The translations under genes and the position numbers were made by a program. 64,000 nt of DNA from VRUE01 sp963703175 (GTDB lineage: Bacteria; Actinomycetota; Thermoleophilia; Solirubrobacterales; 70-9), in contig OY969794.1 in NCBI GenBank assembly GCA_963703175.1, forward strand, positions 1,302,001-1,366,000. The letters run 5' to 3'. How positions within the stretch are numbered: the stretch's first letter is position 1; every line of letters begins with the position of its first letter. Shown here in pieces: positions 50,556 to 59,397 of this stretch. The notes beneath the pieces were generated by a model that was not told the origin of the DNA, did not search any database, and worked only from the letters and a program-made list of their open reading frames with translations.

Positions 50556-51350
50556 ATGCGTAGAAACTTGATGTTGGCACTCGCGCTGGCGGCGGTTCTG
50601 TCGCTGGGCGTGGCGGCCGTTGCAAGCGCGGTGAGCACCACCCTCCGGGCGGGCAATCTGATCGTCACCTTCGGCGCCACCACCTCGCCGAAAGCGCTGT
50701 CGAAGACCAAGTACACGCCGGTGACCACGAAGATCTTCGGGACCATCAAAACGAGCGATGGAACTCATCCCTCAGCCTTCCGCGAAGGGACCTTCGACAT
50801 CGACAAGGACGTAAAAGTCAATGTCAAGGGTTATCCGACCTGCAAAGGCGGGCAGCTCGAGGCGCGTGACACCAAGGCCGCGATGAAAGTCTGCGGTACG
50901 ACGGTGCTCGGCAACGGCATCGCCCATGTGGAGATCGCCTTCCCCGAACAGAAACCGCTCCTGGTCACCAGCCCACTGACCGTTTTCAACGGTGGCGAAA
51001 AGGGCGGCAAGATCACGCTGTACTTCCATATCTTCCTCACCGTGCCAGTTCCGGCGGCGATCGTCACCACGGTCACGATCCAGCGCAAGGGCACTGGGGT
51101 TCATTCAGTTGCCAAAGTCCCCGTGGCCGCGGGAGGTAGCGGCTCGGCGATCAACTTCAGCTTCAAGCTGGGCAAGACCTACAGCTACAAAGGCAAGAAG
51201 GTTGGCTACTTCGAAGCGAGATGCCCGGATGGTGTCTTCAAAGCCAGCGCGAAAAATGTTCTTTTCAAAAATGAAGCCCACATCCCCGGCGTCGCAGCAC
51301 AGACGACGTTGAATGGCTCGCTGGCCGTACCTTGTACGGCGAAGGGCTAG
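50556..51350 (+). CDS. Secreted beta-rich protein, Thermoleophilia type
   Basis: The 264-residue product has a signal peptide (LMLALALAAVLSLGVAAVASA). The mature part is rich in Lys/Gly/Thr strands (LIVTFGATTSPKALSKTKYT, IFGTIKTSDGTHPSAFREGT, YPTCKGGQLEARDTKAAMK, FKLGKTYSYKGKKVGYFEAR). Start ATG 50556 has AAGGAG upstream. A clean terminator follows at 51383. Function unknown. A decayed second copy lies directly downstream. Confidence 0.66.
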   Translation: MRRNLMLALALAAVLSLGVAAVASAVSTTLRAGNLIVTFGATTSPKALSKTKYTPVTTKIFGTIKTSDGTHPSAFREGTFDIDKDVKVNVKGYPTCKGGQLEARDTKAAMKVCGTTVLGNGIAHVEIAFPEQKPLLVTSPLTVFNGGEKGGKITLYFHIFLTVPVPAAIVTTVTIQRKGTGVHSVAKVPVAAGGSGSAINFSFKLGKTYSYKGKKVGYFEARCPDGVFKASAKNVLFKNEAHIPGVAAQTTLNGSLAVPCTAKG

Positions 51351-51382
51351 ATCAGTACGCTCAGTCTCCACGACGAGTGAGT

Positions 51383-51411
51383 AAAAGGGCGGCCGAAAGG
51401 CCGCCCTTTTT
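51383..51411 (+). terminator. Intrinsic terminator after the secreted-protein gene
   Basis: AAAAGGGCGGCC, GAAA tetraloop, GGCCGCCCTTTTT: a perfect 12-bp stem with stable loop and U-run. Confidence 0.92.
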
Positions 51412-51449
51412 CGTGCTCCCGGACACTGTGATCGAATTGCGGTTTTGCC

Positions 51450-52019
51450 ATGGGAGCGACGCTGTCCATGAGTGTGGTCGCCATCGTGCGCGCAGCTCGC
51501 ACCACCATCCAGGTAGGCAACCTGAAACTAACTCTCGGGGGGCACTATTTCGCCGAAGGCACTACCGAAGGCCTCTTATGTGCCGATCACGGCGGGCATT
51601 GAAGGCACGGCTGCGACGACCGATGGGGCCCACCCATCGGCATTTCGCGAAACCGTTGACGTTGACAAGGACGTGAGGGTCAGCGTCAAGGGTCTTCCGG
51701 TCTGCAAAGCCGGCCAGCTCGAGGCGCAGGACACCAAGCCTTCTTGACGGTGCCGGTTCCGGCGGCGATCGTCACCACGGTCACGATCCAGCGCAAGGGC
51801 AGCGGGCTTCATTCAGTCGCGAAAGTCCCCGTCGTCGCCGGTGGCAGTGGCTCGGTACTCGATTTCAAATTCAAGCTCGGCCGGACCTACACCTACAAAG
51901 GCAAGAAGGTGGGATATCTGGATGCGAGGCCTGCACCCTCAAGGGTTAACGCCCGAACCTCATCTCATCCGCAAGGCATGGAGGCGTCTCGCCGGCGCCC
52001 CCATGCTGAGGCCCGCTAG
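51450..52019 (+). pseudogene. Decayed tandem copy of the secreted-protein gene
   Basis: Pieces of the neighbouring gene recur in shifted frames: VGNLKLTLGG, then (other frame) GAHPSAFRETVDVDKDV with LPVCKAGQLEAQDTKPS, then a deletion and LTVPVPAAIVTTVTIQRKGS through FKLGRTYTYKGKKVGYLDAR. The signal peptide is lost, the central part (from KAAMK to the start of LTVPVPA in the parent) is missing, and at least two frameshifts are present. Confidence 0.76.
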
Positions 52020-52021
52020 AG

Positions 52022-53566
52022 CTATTCGCCCTGTTCGAAGGTGTGCTGGTAGGTCGTCGCCGATCCGCTGCCGTAGATCGGCTGGAGCGGTGCCTGCGGG
52101 CTGCATCCCGGGGCCGGGATCGAGGACGAGTCGTCCTGATCGCCGAAGGCGTAGTGCTTGAGCCGTTCGTAGAAGTTGGTCGCTTTGGTTACGTCTCCCC
52201 CGGTCCTCTGGTTGAACGCCGGTTCGTTCGGGGTGTTGGAATTGAGATGAGCCGTAATCCCGGAGCTGCATTGGGCGGTATGGAAGTTGAGCAGGCCTTC
52301 GGCAAGTCGTTCGGCGTAGCGCGGTTGGCTGTAGGCGCTGTTGCGGTTGGTGGTGGTGCGCTGAGGGTAGGTCGCCAGCGCTTCGGGGCCGAACGGACCA
52401 AGCAAGCGCAAGTAGTGGATCTGTACACCCTGCGAGCTGAGGTGGACCGCGTTGGTCGCCGAGGCGACATTGCCCAGCAGCGAGGTGACCTCGTTTTTGT
52501 AGAGCCCAAGGCCGGTGAGAATCGGATTGACGTTGCGCAGGAAGGGATCGATTGCGCGCAGTAGCACGGGGAAGTCGCTGCGCAGGAAGGTGCGCAGCGA
52601 GCCAAGGCCGTTCGGGGCGCGGTCTATCACCGGTTCCAGTCCTTCGAAGAAGCCCTTGGCCTGCGGTGCAAAACGCGAGAACGCGATCAAGGTCGGCGAG
52701 AGCTGTTCGGCCGCGGGCACCAGTTGACGGAGCAACGGGTCCGAGTTGAGCGCGAACGCTTTGAGTCGATTGAAGGTCAGCCTTTGCTCATCCTCGAAGG
52801 TCGGGAAAGCACGGAACAGCGCTTCGATGTCTTGGTTGCGAGCCGCGGTCGTACTGAAGACCGCGTTCGAGTTACGGATCAAGCTGGCGAGCTGCCCTTC
52901 GCGCCCGCGCAGGGCGCGGAAGGTGATAGCGCCGTTGCTGAACAACTGTTTGACCGCGAGCCGTTGCGTATCAAGCAGGCGGAAGAGATGGTCGAATTCA
53001 GTGAAGAAGGGATCGAACTCGGCAAGGGCGTTAGAGAAAGACTGGCCTTGCCCGGAGATCGCGGTTGCGCCTTCCTGCATCCATTCCTGGAAGGCAGCGC
53101 GGGTGCGCTTGTCAAAGGTGCGGAAGATCTCATCCAGCTGCACCGATTCCGCCACGTTGGCCTTTGCCAAGCTGGCGCCGTCATGCAGCTTGGGCCCGTC
53201 GACGTCCCCCGGGGTCAGTTCGACGTAGGTCTCGCCAAGCAGGGTCTTGGTGCGCAGGATCGCCCGCGTTCCCACGGGGATTGGCGCGTACTTATCTTCG
53301 ATGTCAATCGTCGCCTGAGCTTGCTGGCCGTCGGGCGACTCTTCGATGTTCTGAACTTTGCCGACCGAGACACCGGAGATACGCACGTCTGACTGCTGGG
53401 CAAGCTGGGTCGCCTCCTGGAAGGGCACCTTGATCTCATAGGGCTTGGCCTTGAACGGGGTCGGGCCGCCGAAGGTGATCCAGAGAAAGAGCAGGATGCC
53501 GAAGCACGACAGGGCAAAGCCGGCAATGACCAGTAGCTGCGCGGTGCTGGGGGCTCGCTTACTCAT
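52022..53566 (-). CDS. Mce/MlaD-family lipid-transport protein, sixth of operon
   Basis: The 514-residue protein has an N-terminal helix (LLVIAGFALSCFGILLFLWI) and the MlaD beta domain (KPYEIKVPFQEATQLAQQSDVRISGV, RAILRTKTLLGETYVELTPG). A long helical region follows (TFDKRTRAAFQEWMQEGATAIS ... FSRFAPQAKGF). ATG overlaps the previous stop (ATGA). Mce proteins form rings or tubes that carry lipids through the envelope. Last gene of the operon; the decayed gene follows with no clear terminator. Confidence 0.82.
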   Translation of the reverse strand: MSKRAPSTAQLLVIAGFALSCFGILLFLWITFGGPTPFKAKPYEIKVPFQEATQLAQQSDVRISGVSVGKVQNIEESPDGQQAQATIDIEDKYAPIPVGTRAILRTKTLLGETYVELTPGDVDGPKLHDGASLAKANVAESVQLDEIFRTFDKRTRAAFQEWMQEGATAISGQGQSFSNALAEFDPFFTEFDHLFRLLDTQRLAVKQLFSNGAITFRALRGREGQLASLIRNSNAVFSTTAARNQDIEALFRAFPTFEDEQRLTFNRLKAFALNSDPLLRQLVPAAEQLSPTLIAFSRFAPQAKGFFEGLEPVIDRAPNGLGSLRTFLRSDFPVLLRAIDPFLRNVNPILTGLGLYKNEVTSLLGNVASATNAVHLSSQGVQIHYLRLLGPFGPEALATYPQRTTTNRNSAYSQPRYAERLAEGLLNFHTAQCSSGITAHLNSNTPNEPAFNQRTGGDVTKATNFYERLKHYAFGDQDDSSSIPAPGCSPQAPLQPIYGSGSATTYQHTFEQGE

Positions 53567-54960
53567 TTTTCGCTGCGCTCGCAGTGGCCGGACGGGGTGT
53601 TGGCGGGAATTTCTTCAGGCGCTGGGATCCGCACACCCTGCAGCACCGTCTGCAGGTATGGCTTCAGGGGAGCAATCCCGTAAGCCAATTCGGAGCCATT
53701 GCAGGAGAGCATCGCCACTCCGCGAGTGATGGGACCTCCAGCGTCGACGAGGTTGAAGCCGGCGTTGAGGTTGTGGTTGAGCCAAGGCAGGTAGAAGAGG
53801 AAGCTTTGCCTGCTGCCCTTCGGCTTGTAGGCGAGCTCGTTGAGGAAGCTGTTGAACGCCCCAAGTGAGTTGCCGAAGTTGCTCACCGACGTGTTCAAGT
53901 CCGCAGCCCCTTCGTTGAGGTGGGTGAGCACCGGCCGAACCTGGCGGGTGAACGGGCGGATCTGGTCGCGGATTGGCGCGGTCGTCTGCTTGAAGAGCTG
54001 CTCGTTGGCCTTGAATGCCGGCACCGACGCCTGCGCCTGCGGAATCAGGCCGATCAGCGCGGGGCGCGACGCGGTGGTGAAGCGATCGGAACTGGCCAGC
54101 GCAGAGCGCAGCGCAGTGAGCGTCGAGGGGAACTCGACTAGCGATTCCTGGATCGCTTGCTGCTGGTTGGCGAAGTTGCCAAGAGCGTCCTTAGAGGAGG
54201 TGACGAAACGTTCAAGCTCGGAGTCGTGCCTACCCAGTTCGGTCGTAAGCGAACCGAAGTCGTGGATCACACGGGCAAGCGCGACGCGACGTTGGGCAAC
54301 AGCACGGTTGAGGTCGGCGATGGTGTGGGCGAAGGGCTGCAAACGACGGAAGGCCCCGGAAAGCTGGTGACCGCGGCCGCCGATCCCCTGCGCGCCACCG
54401 GCGACGAGCAGCTGCAGGTACTGCTGGGTGTCGGAGTCGAGAGTGGAGAGGAACGCTTCGAACTGGATGCTCGGTTCGGTCCGCGCGAGCGGGAAGCGGT
54501 AGCCGTCTTCGACGTGCTGCTTGCCGCTGCCGGGGCTGATCTCAATGGTCATGTCATTGAGGTTGGTTTTCGGCCGCAGCAACAGCGACGCGTTGGGGTG
54601 AATCAGCTTCAGGTACTTCGGCTCAACATCCATGCCGACCACGGCGTGGCCGTCTTCGAGCTCGACCGAAGAGATCTTGCCGACCTGAATTCCGGCGATG
54701 ACGACTGCTTGACCCTGGCCAGGGGTGACTGCCTGCGCGTTGCTGAAATCCGCCGTGAGGTGGGCGAAGTCTTCTCCCACGAGGGGCGCCCAAGACGGCA
54801 GCGAGGCTTTCTGCTGGGTGAAGATCCACAACGTCATCACGATCGCCGCCAGGGTGAGGAGGGCGATCGCGATCGAGTCTTTGCCGCGTCCCCGGGCCTG
54901 GCGCGCGAGCGAGGCGCGGAAGTGGCGCAAGCGGCTCACTTTTGGTCCCTTCTCACTCAT
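53563..54960 (-). CDS. Mce/MlaD-family protein, fifth of operon
   Basis: The 465-residue protein has a basic start, a helix (IAIALLTLAAIVMTLWIF), and an MlaD domain (HLTADFSNAQAVTPGQGQAVVIAGIQVGKI, VVGMDVEPKYLKLIHPNASLLLRPKTNL). A helical region and a C-terminal YLPWLNHNLNAGFN segment follow. Coupled on both sides by ATGA overlaps. Confidence 0.82.
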   Translation of the reverse strand: MSEKGPKVSRLRHFRASLARQARGRGKDSIAIALLTLAAIVMTLWIFTQQKASLPSWAPLVGEDFAHLTADFSNAQAVTPGQGQAVVIAGIQVGKISSVELEDGHAVVGMDVEPKYLKLIHPNASLLLRPKTNLNDMTIEISPGSGKQHVEDGYRFPLARTEPSIQFEAFLSTLDSDTQQYLQLLVAGGAQGIGGRGHQLSGAFRRLQPFAHTIADLNRAVAQRRVALARVIHDFGSLTTELGRHDSELERFVTSSKDALGNFANQQQAIQESLVEFPSTLTALRSALASSDRFTTASRPALIGLIPQAQASVPAFKANEQLFKQTTAPIRDQIRPFTRQVRPVLTHLNEGAADLNTSVSNFGNSLGAFNSFLNELAYKPKGSRQSFLFYLPWLNHNLNAGFNLVDAGGPITRGVAMLSCNGSELAYGIAPLKPYLQTVLQGVRIPAPEEIPANTPSGHCERSEK

Positions 54961-56462
54961 CGGCTCGCCGGGGTTAGGAGGGGTGGGCCGACCTGGCCGA
55001 GCCCGCCGTTGACGTCAGGCACTGGCTGGGTCGAGCAGCGTACGTTCGGCTTCTTCGGCGGCCGGCCACCGAGCTGTGGCTGTACGCCCGCGGGCGCTTC
55101 GACCACATTCGCCCAATCCTGCTTGTCGGTGCTGAGGTTGCCCGATGGGTTCTCCAGCTTCACTTGGGTGCCGCCGCCGCCAGGCTGCACCCGCAGGTAG
55201 GGACCGTTGCCGTCGAAGTTCTGCGACACGCCGGCGAAGTTGGCCAGGTAGTAAAAGAACTCTCGGTAGCTGGGGCCGGTCTTGAAGCCATCGTCGATCG
55301 TCTGGTTATTGGTCGGCACGAAGACCTTGGTCGTGCAGAGACTGAGCCGGTTGATCTGCGGGATCGTGTTTGCCTTGCCGGCCTGCGCCGCCCCGGCAAG
55401 GCCGGGAGTCGATTCGCGCAGCAGCCTGGCCACGCCGCCGGCCTCCTTGCCCGAGAGCAGCGGCCGAGCTTGTGCAATCCATGGTTTGGCGGCGGAAATC
55501 AGTGCCGGCAGCTCGGCAACAGCCGGCCGGAACTCGATCGCCCAGGCACGCAGCGGCGGTAGCGTGCGGTTGAGGCTGACGAGCGACTTGCGGCCGACGC
55601 TCAGAGTCGGTGCCAGCCTGTGCACCGTGGTTGAGAGGTTCGTCGACTGGGCCGCAAGAGCGCCGGTGAAGGTGTCGAAGTTGACAATCAGGCCCTGCAG
55701 GTCGGCCTCGCGCCGGGCAAGCGCCCCGAAGGTCCGCCCTGCGCTGGAGACCAGCCGTGACAAGTCGCCCTTACTCGTGCCGAGGAAGGCGTTGGTCACC
55801 TGGGCGGCGTAGCGACCGGCCGGACCGCCGTAGAGGAAGGCTCCGTTGAGGCCTTCGGCACCGGTCTTGCCTTTGACCTCGGGCAACTGGGTCGCGTCTT
55901 CGGCCGCGGTCGGCTTGTGCGTCAGCGCCGTGCCGAAGCTCTCCAGCAGGCTGCTGAGGTCAGCGCGCACGGGGGACTGCAGCGCGGTGAGGATCTCATC
56001 GAGCTGAACGCCGGTGGAAGTGTGGCTGACCGGGATCGTCGCGTCGCTGTCCATCTCTGGTGCGCTGGGACTGCCGGGGTCGAGTTCGATGAAGAAGTTG
56101 CCCTCGAGGAAGATCCGCGGCCGAATCGCAGCAAATGCATCGTCGTGGATCGGCCGACCCTTGCCTTCGACCGTGAAGGTGACCTCGGTGTTGTCGCCCT
56201 CGCGACCGACTTCGATCACTTTGCCGACGTCGACACCAGCGATGCGCACTGGTGAGTTGGTCGAAATGTTGACCCCGTTGGAGAAAGTCGCGTTGAGCGT
56301 GTAGCCGTAGCCAGTGAAGGGCACGTGTTTGGTGAAGGCCAGGTACGGGCCGACCGTGAAGACGAGAATGAAGATGACCGCGATCGCCGCGTTGCTGGGC
56401 CGCCACTTGATGCGACTGTTAGTCGCCCCCACCCTGGTGTCGCGCTCCGGCAAGCGTCCCAT
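54957..56462 (-). CDS. Mce/MlaD-family protein, fourth of operon
   Basis: 501 residues from ATG 56462, which overlaps the previous stop (TGATG); an in-frame start at 56495 would overlap more. A helix (AIAVIFILVFTVGPYLAFT) leads into the MlaD domain (GYTLNATFSNGVNISTNSPVRIAGVDVGKVIEV, FAAIRPRIFLEGNFFIELDPG). A C-terminal NFDGNGPYLRVQPGG motif is shared in form with the first Mce protein of the operon (YDGNGHYARAQ). Confidence 0.83.
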   Translation of the reverse strand: MGRLPERDTRVGATNSRIKWRPSNAAIAVIFILVFTVGPYLAFTKHVPFTGYGYTLNATFSNGVNISTNSPVRIAGVDVGKVIEVGREGDNTEVTFTVEGKGRPIHDDAFAAIRPRIFLEGNFFIELDPGSPSAPEMDSDATIPVSHTSTGVQLDEILTALQSPVRADLSSLLESFGTALTHKPTAAEDATQLPEVKGKTGAEGLNGAFLYGGPAGRYAAQVTNAFLGTSKGDLSRLVSSAGRTFGALARREADLQGLIVNFDTFTGALAAQSTNLSTTVHRLAPTLSVGRKSLVSLNRTLPPLRAWAIEFRPAVAELPALISAAKPWIAQARPLLSGKEAGGVARLLRESTPGLAGAAQAGKANTIPQINRLSLCTTKVFVPTNNQTIDDGFKTGPSYREFFYYLANFAGVSQNFDGNGPYLRVQPGGGGTQVKLENPSGNLSTDKQDWANVVEAPAGVQPQLGGRPPKKPNVRCSTQPVPDVNGGLGQVGPPLLTPASR

Positions 56463-57862
56463 CAGCCTTCCCCGCCTCTCGTCGTCTTGCCCCATAGCTG
56501 CGGCGAGTGACCGATTACGGTCTGGCCGGACACGTAGCGCTCGTTGCCAGCTTCGCAGACTCCGTCCTGACCGGTCCGCGGATAAGGGTTGAAGTGGAGA
56601 TGGTTCTTCTTTCCTGGACCGTCGGCGGGCGCCGAAGAAGGTGCGGCCTCTGCATTCGGTCCATCCGGCGGCTCGAAAACGATCGCGCCCAGCCAGTTGC
56701 CCTTGCCGTTCGATTCGCTGAAAGCGTCGGCGAGGTTCGTGGCGGCGATGCTGAGGTACTGGCAGGTGGTCTGCGCCGGAGCGATGTACTTGATCGTCGG
56801 ATCGAGCACTTCGTTGGTGTCGATCAGCAGATCGAGGCCGTTAAAGACCCCTGGGTCGGCCTGGAAATCAAGCAGCGCTTCCGCCGTCGGGGTCAGCTGA
56901 GCGAATAGCACCGGCGTGCGGTTGAGGGCAGGGATGCCGGCACGCAGCGCCGCATTGATCGTTGGCGAGGTTTCGGCCAGGGCGCGAGCGCCCGGCTTCA
57001 GCGCGGTGAAGAAGCGTCCAAAATCGTGGAAGAAAGGCCGTAGCGTCGGTAGATCGGCCGTCACCGCGTCGAGGGTCGGTGGCCCTTTGACGATCGTTTC
57101 CTGGATGAACGGCCGCGAAACGCGGGCGAAAGCGGCGAAGGTGCGGTCGAGAGCGACGAACATGCTCGCCTGCTGCTCGGCGACCGGGGCGACGGTTGCG
57201 GAGAGATCCTCCAGTGCTTCCCAGAAGCCGCCGAAGTTGGTGCTGGGATCGACCAGGGTGCGGAGTACGGGTTGGCCGTTTTCGACCAGGGTCCGCAGGG
57301 AACCCAGCGCCGAGTTGATCTGCGGACCGCGGCCGGCAAAGGCATCGCCGAAGCCGGCGTTGTTGCGTTGGATTGCCGTGCGCGTTTTTTCGTCGAACAT
57401 GTCGAAGAACTGATCGATGTCGACAGGTTCGGGTCGAGCGGCGGAAAGCGGGATCGTTTCGCCGGCCGCCAGGCCCTTCGATGAGTCGCCGGGGACAATC
57501 TGCAGGTACTTGAGGCCGAGCGGCGATTTAGGCCGGATGATCATCGTCGAGTTGGCCGGAATAGGTTCGGCGCCCTTGTCGAGGCTGAGGTCGAGTTCGG
57601 CAGCAACGGCGCCGTTGCCGATCTGCACCGGCACCACCGACTTGATTACGCCGACCCGCGAGCCGCCGATCCGCACCTCGTTGCCTTTAACCAGCGCGGT
57701 CGCGTTGGGCACCCGCGCCTTGAGGTTGTAGGTGGAGACAAAGGGGAGGCCGTTGTTGGCGTTGTAGGCAAGGAAGACAGCGACGATCACGACCAGTACC
57801 GTGACCGCGCCAACGATTACCGGGCTACTCGCGACTCCCTGTATGCCGCTGCGGTTCCTCAT
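56462..57862 (-). CDS. Mce/MlaD-family protein, third of operon
   Basis: The 466-residue protein has a helix (VIVGAVTVLVVIVAVFLAY), an MlaD domain (TYNLKARVPNATALVKGNEVRIGG, STMIIRPKSPLGLKYLQIVPGD) and a helical region. Its C-terminus KNHLHFNPYPRTGQ and CEAGNERY has two cysteines in the last third. ATG overlaps the previous stop (ATGA). Confidence 0.83.
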   Translation of the reverse strand: MRNRSGIQGVASSPVIVGAVTVLVVIVAVFLAYNANNGLPFVSTYNLKARVPNATALVKGNEVRIGGSRVGVIKSVVPVQIGNGAVAAELDLSLDKGAEPIPANSTMIIRPKSPLGLKYLQIVPGDSSKGLAAGETIPLSAARPEPVDIDQFFDMFDEKTRTAIQRNNAGFGDAFAGRGPQINSALGSLRTLVENGQPVLRTLVDPSTNFGGFWEALEDLSATVAPVAEQQASMFVALDRTFAAFARVSRPFIQETIVKGPPTLDAVTADLPTLRPFFHDFGRFFTALKPGARALAETSPTINAALRAGIPALNRTPVLFAQLTPTAEALLDFQADPGVFNGLDLLIDTNEVLDPTIKYIAPAQTTCQYLSIAATNLADAFSESNGKGNWLGAIVFEPPDGPNAEAAPSSAPADGPGKKNHLHFNPYPRTGQDGVCEAGNERYVSGQTVIGHSPQLWGKTTRGGEG

Positions 57863-59397
57863 GGCCCCAGGAGGTAGTCGAGGAGGGCACGTTGGGGCGA
57901 GCTGGGCTTCGTCTTGGCGCCAAGTTCTTCGCCTTCGTCGATGCCGGACGCTTTGGGGTTTGGTGCCGGTTTCGCCTGGCTGGGCGCGACCGGGCGCGGT
58001 TGGACCGGGGCGATGCCGGTAGAGGTGCCGCCGGTCTTTCCGCCGAGGCCTTCCTGCAGGCGCTGGTAGAACGCGGCGACATCAGAGGCCGACGCCGCTT
58101 CCGTTTCGCTCGAGCCCGGACCGTTGAAGTTCGCCGAGCAGCCGCTGGTCGGCGCCGCCACGTAGTCGATGCAGTTCGTCAGCGCCGCGATGCTGCGCGT
58201 GAAGTGGCCGTACTGATCAAATTCGTTGGTAGCGCCGGCGCTGTTGTAAATCAGGTCGGCGAGGCCGTCGAAGCCACCGTTCTTCTTCGTGCTGACGAGG
58301 AAACTGGCCAGTTCGCTCGTCGGCGAAGCCCCCGTGCGGCCGAGGTCGCGAATCTTCTTGATCACCGGGTCGGCGGCGCGGATCTTCGGCCCGGCGACTT
58401 CGCCGTTGGCGCCGAGCGACTTCAGCGAGACGGTCGAGGCGGCGGAGAAGGGCGTCAGCGCCCGGGTCGCCTGGGTCAGCGCCGGGGCGGCTTTGCCGAG
58501 GGATTCGACCACCGGCGTGCCGGCATTTGAGAAGGCTTCGAAGCTGCCCATCGTCTCTCGCAGCTCACGCAGGAAGGCCGGCAGCTTCTGCAGCGATGCT
58601 TCCAGGTCGGCTCCCTTTTCGGCGCTGGCCTGGGCAGTCGCACCGGCGTTGGTGAAGAAACCGGCAACGCTGGTGCGCTCGCGCGAGAGGGGACCGAGGA
58701 TTTCCTCAGAATTGGAGGCTAGCTGCGCCAGCTGGTCGCGCTGGGCGTTGAGGATGCCGAGCAGGCGAGTGGTGTCGCGCAGCACCGGGTTGGCCCGCTT
58801 GACGACTTCCTCCACATCTTCTCCTCGCCCGGCAAGACCGGCGCCGAGTTCGTTGAGGATCAGGCGAAAGCGCTGCACGTAGGTCAACTGGTTGATGTTG
58901 TTGATTAGGTCCGGGTCGACGCTGGTGCTGTTGTTCTCAAATGGCAGGAGGTACTGGCCCGCCCCCGGTTCGCCGTCGGGAATCTGCTTCAGGGCAGGAG
59001 CCGGTTCCGATCCAGGCGCCCGCGGCAAGGTAGGACGGCAATCGACGAACTTCTCGCCGATCAGCGACTGGGGCCGGATCAGGCAGCTGGCGTCGCTACG
59101 AAAGTCCTGGAAACCAGGATCTTCGATCTTCATCGCGATCACGGCTTTACCAGGCACGGCCTCGGGCTTGCCGTTTTTGTAGCTGTCGACCTCGCCCGGC
59201 AGCGTCACATCGACCGATTCGATTTCGCCGACGGTGGCCCCGGCAACGCGCACTTCCTCGCCAGCGACCATAAAGCCACCGCTGTCGAAGATGCCGCGGA
59301 CGACGTAGCCGTTGCTGTCGCTGCCGCCGCCCGAGGCAAGCACGACCACGACCACAATCGCGGCGACGACCCCGGCTGCGAGTAGGAGTTTTTTCAT
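57859..59397 (-). CDS. Mce/MlaD-family protein, second of operon
   Basis: 512 residues from ATG 59397, overlapping the previous stop (ATGA); a longer in-frame start at 59427 adds ten basic residues. A helix (LLLAAGVVAAIVVVVVLASGG) precedes the MlaD domain (YVVRGIFDSGGFMVAGEEVRVAGATVGEI, ASCLIRPQSLIGEKFVDCRP). A long helical part follows, then a proline/lysine tail ending RALLDYLLGP. Confidence 0.83.
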   Translation of the reverse strand: MKKLLLAAGVVAAIVVVVVLASGGGSDSNGYVVRGIFDSGGFMVAGEEVRVAGATVGEIESVDVTLPGEVDSYKNGKPEAVPGKAVIAMKIEDPGFQDFRSDASCLIRPQSLIGEKFVDCRPTLPRAPGSEPAPALKQIPDGEPGAGQYLLPFENNSTSVDPDLINNINQLTYVQRFRLILNELGAGLAGRGEDVEEVVKRANPVLRDTTRLLGILNAQRDQLAQLASNSEEILGPLSRERTSVAGFFTNAGATAQASAEKGADLEASLQKLPAFLRELRETMGSFEAFSNAGTPVVESLGKAAPALTQATRALTPFSAASTVSLKSLGANGEVAGPKIRAADPVIKKIRDLGRTGASPTSELASFLVSTKKNGGFDGLADLIYNSAGATNEFDQYGHFTRSIAALTNCIDYVAAPTSGCSANFNGPGSSETEAASASDVAAFYQRLQEGLGGKTGGTSTGIAPVQPRPVAPSQAKPAPNPKASGIDEGEELGAKTKPSSPQRALLDYLLGP

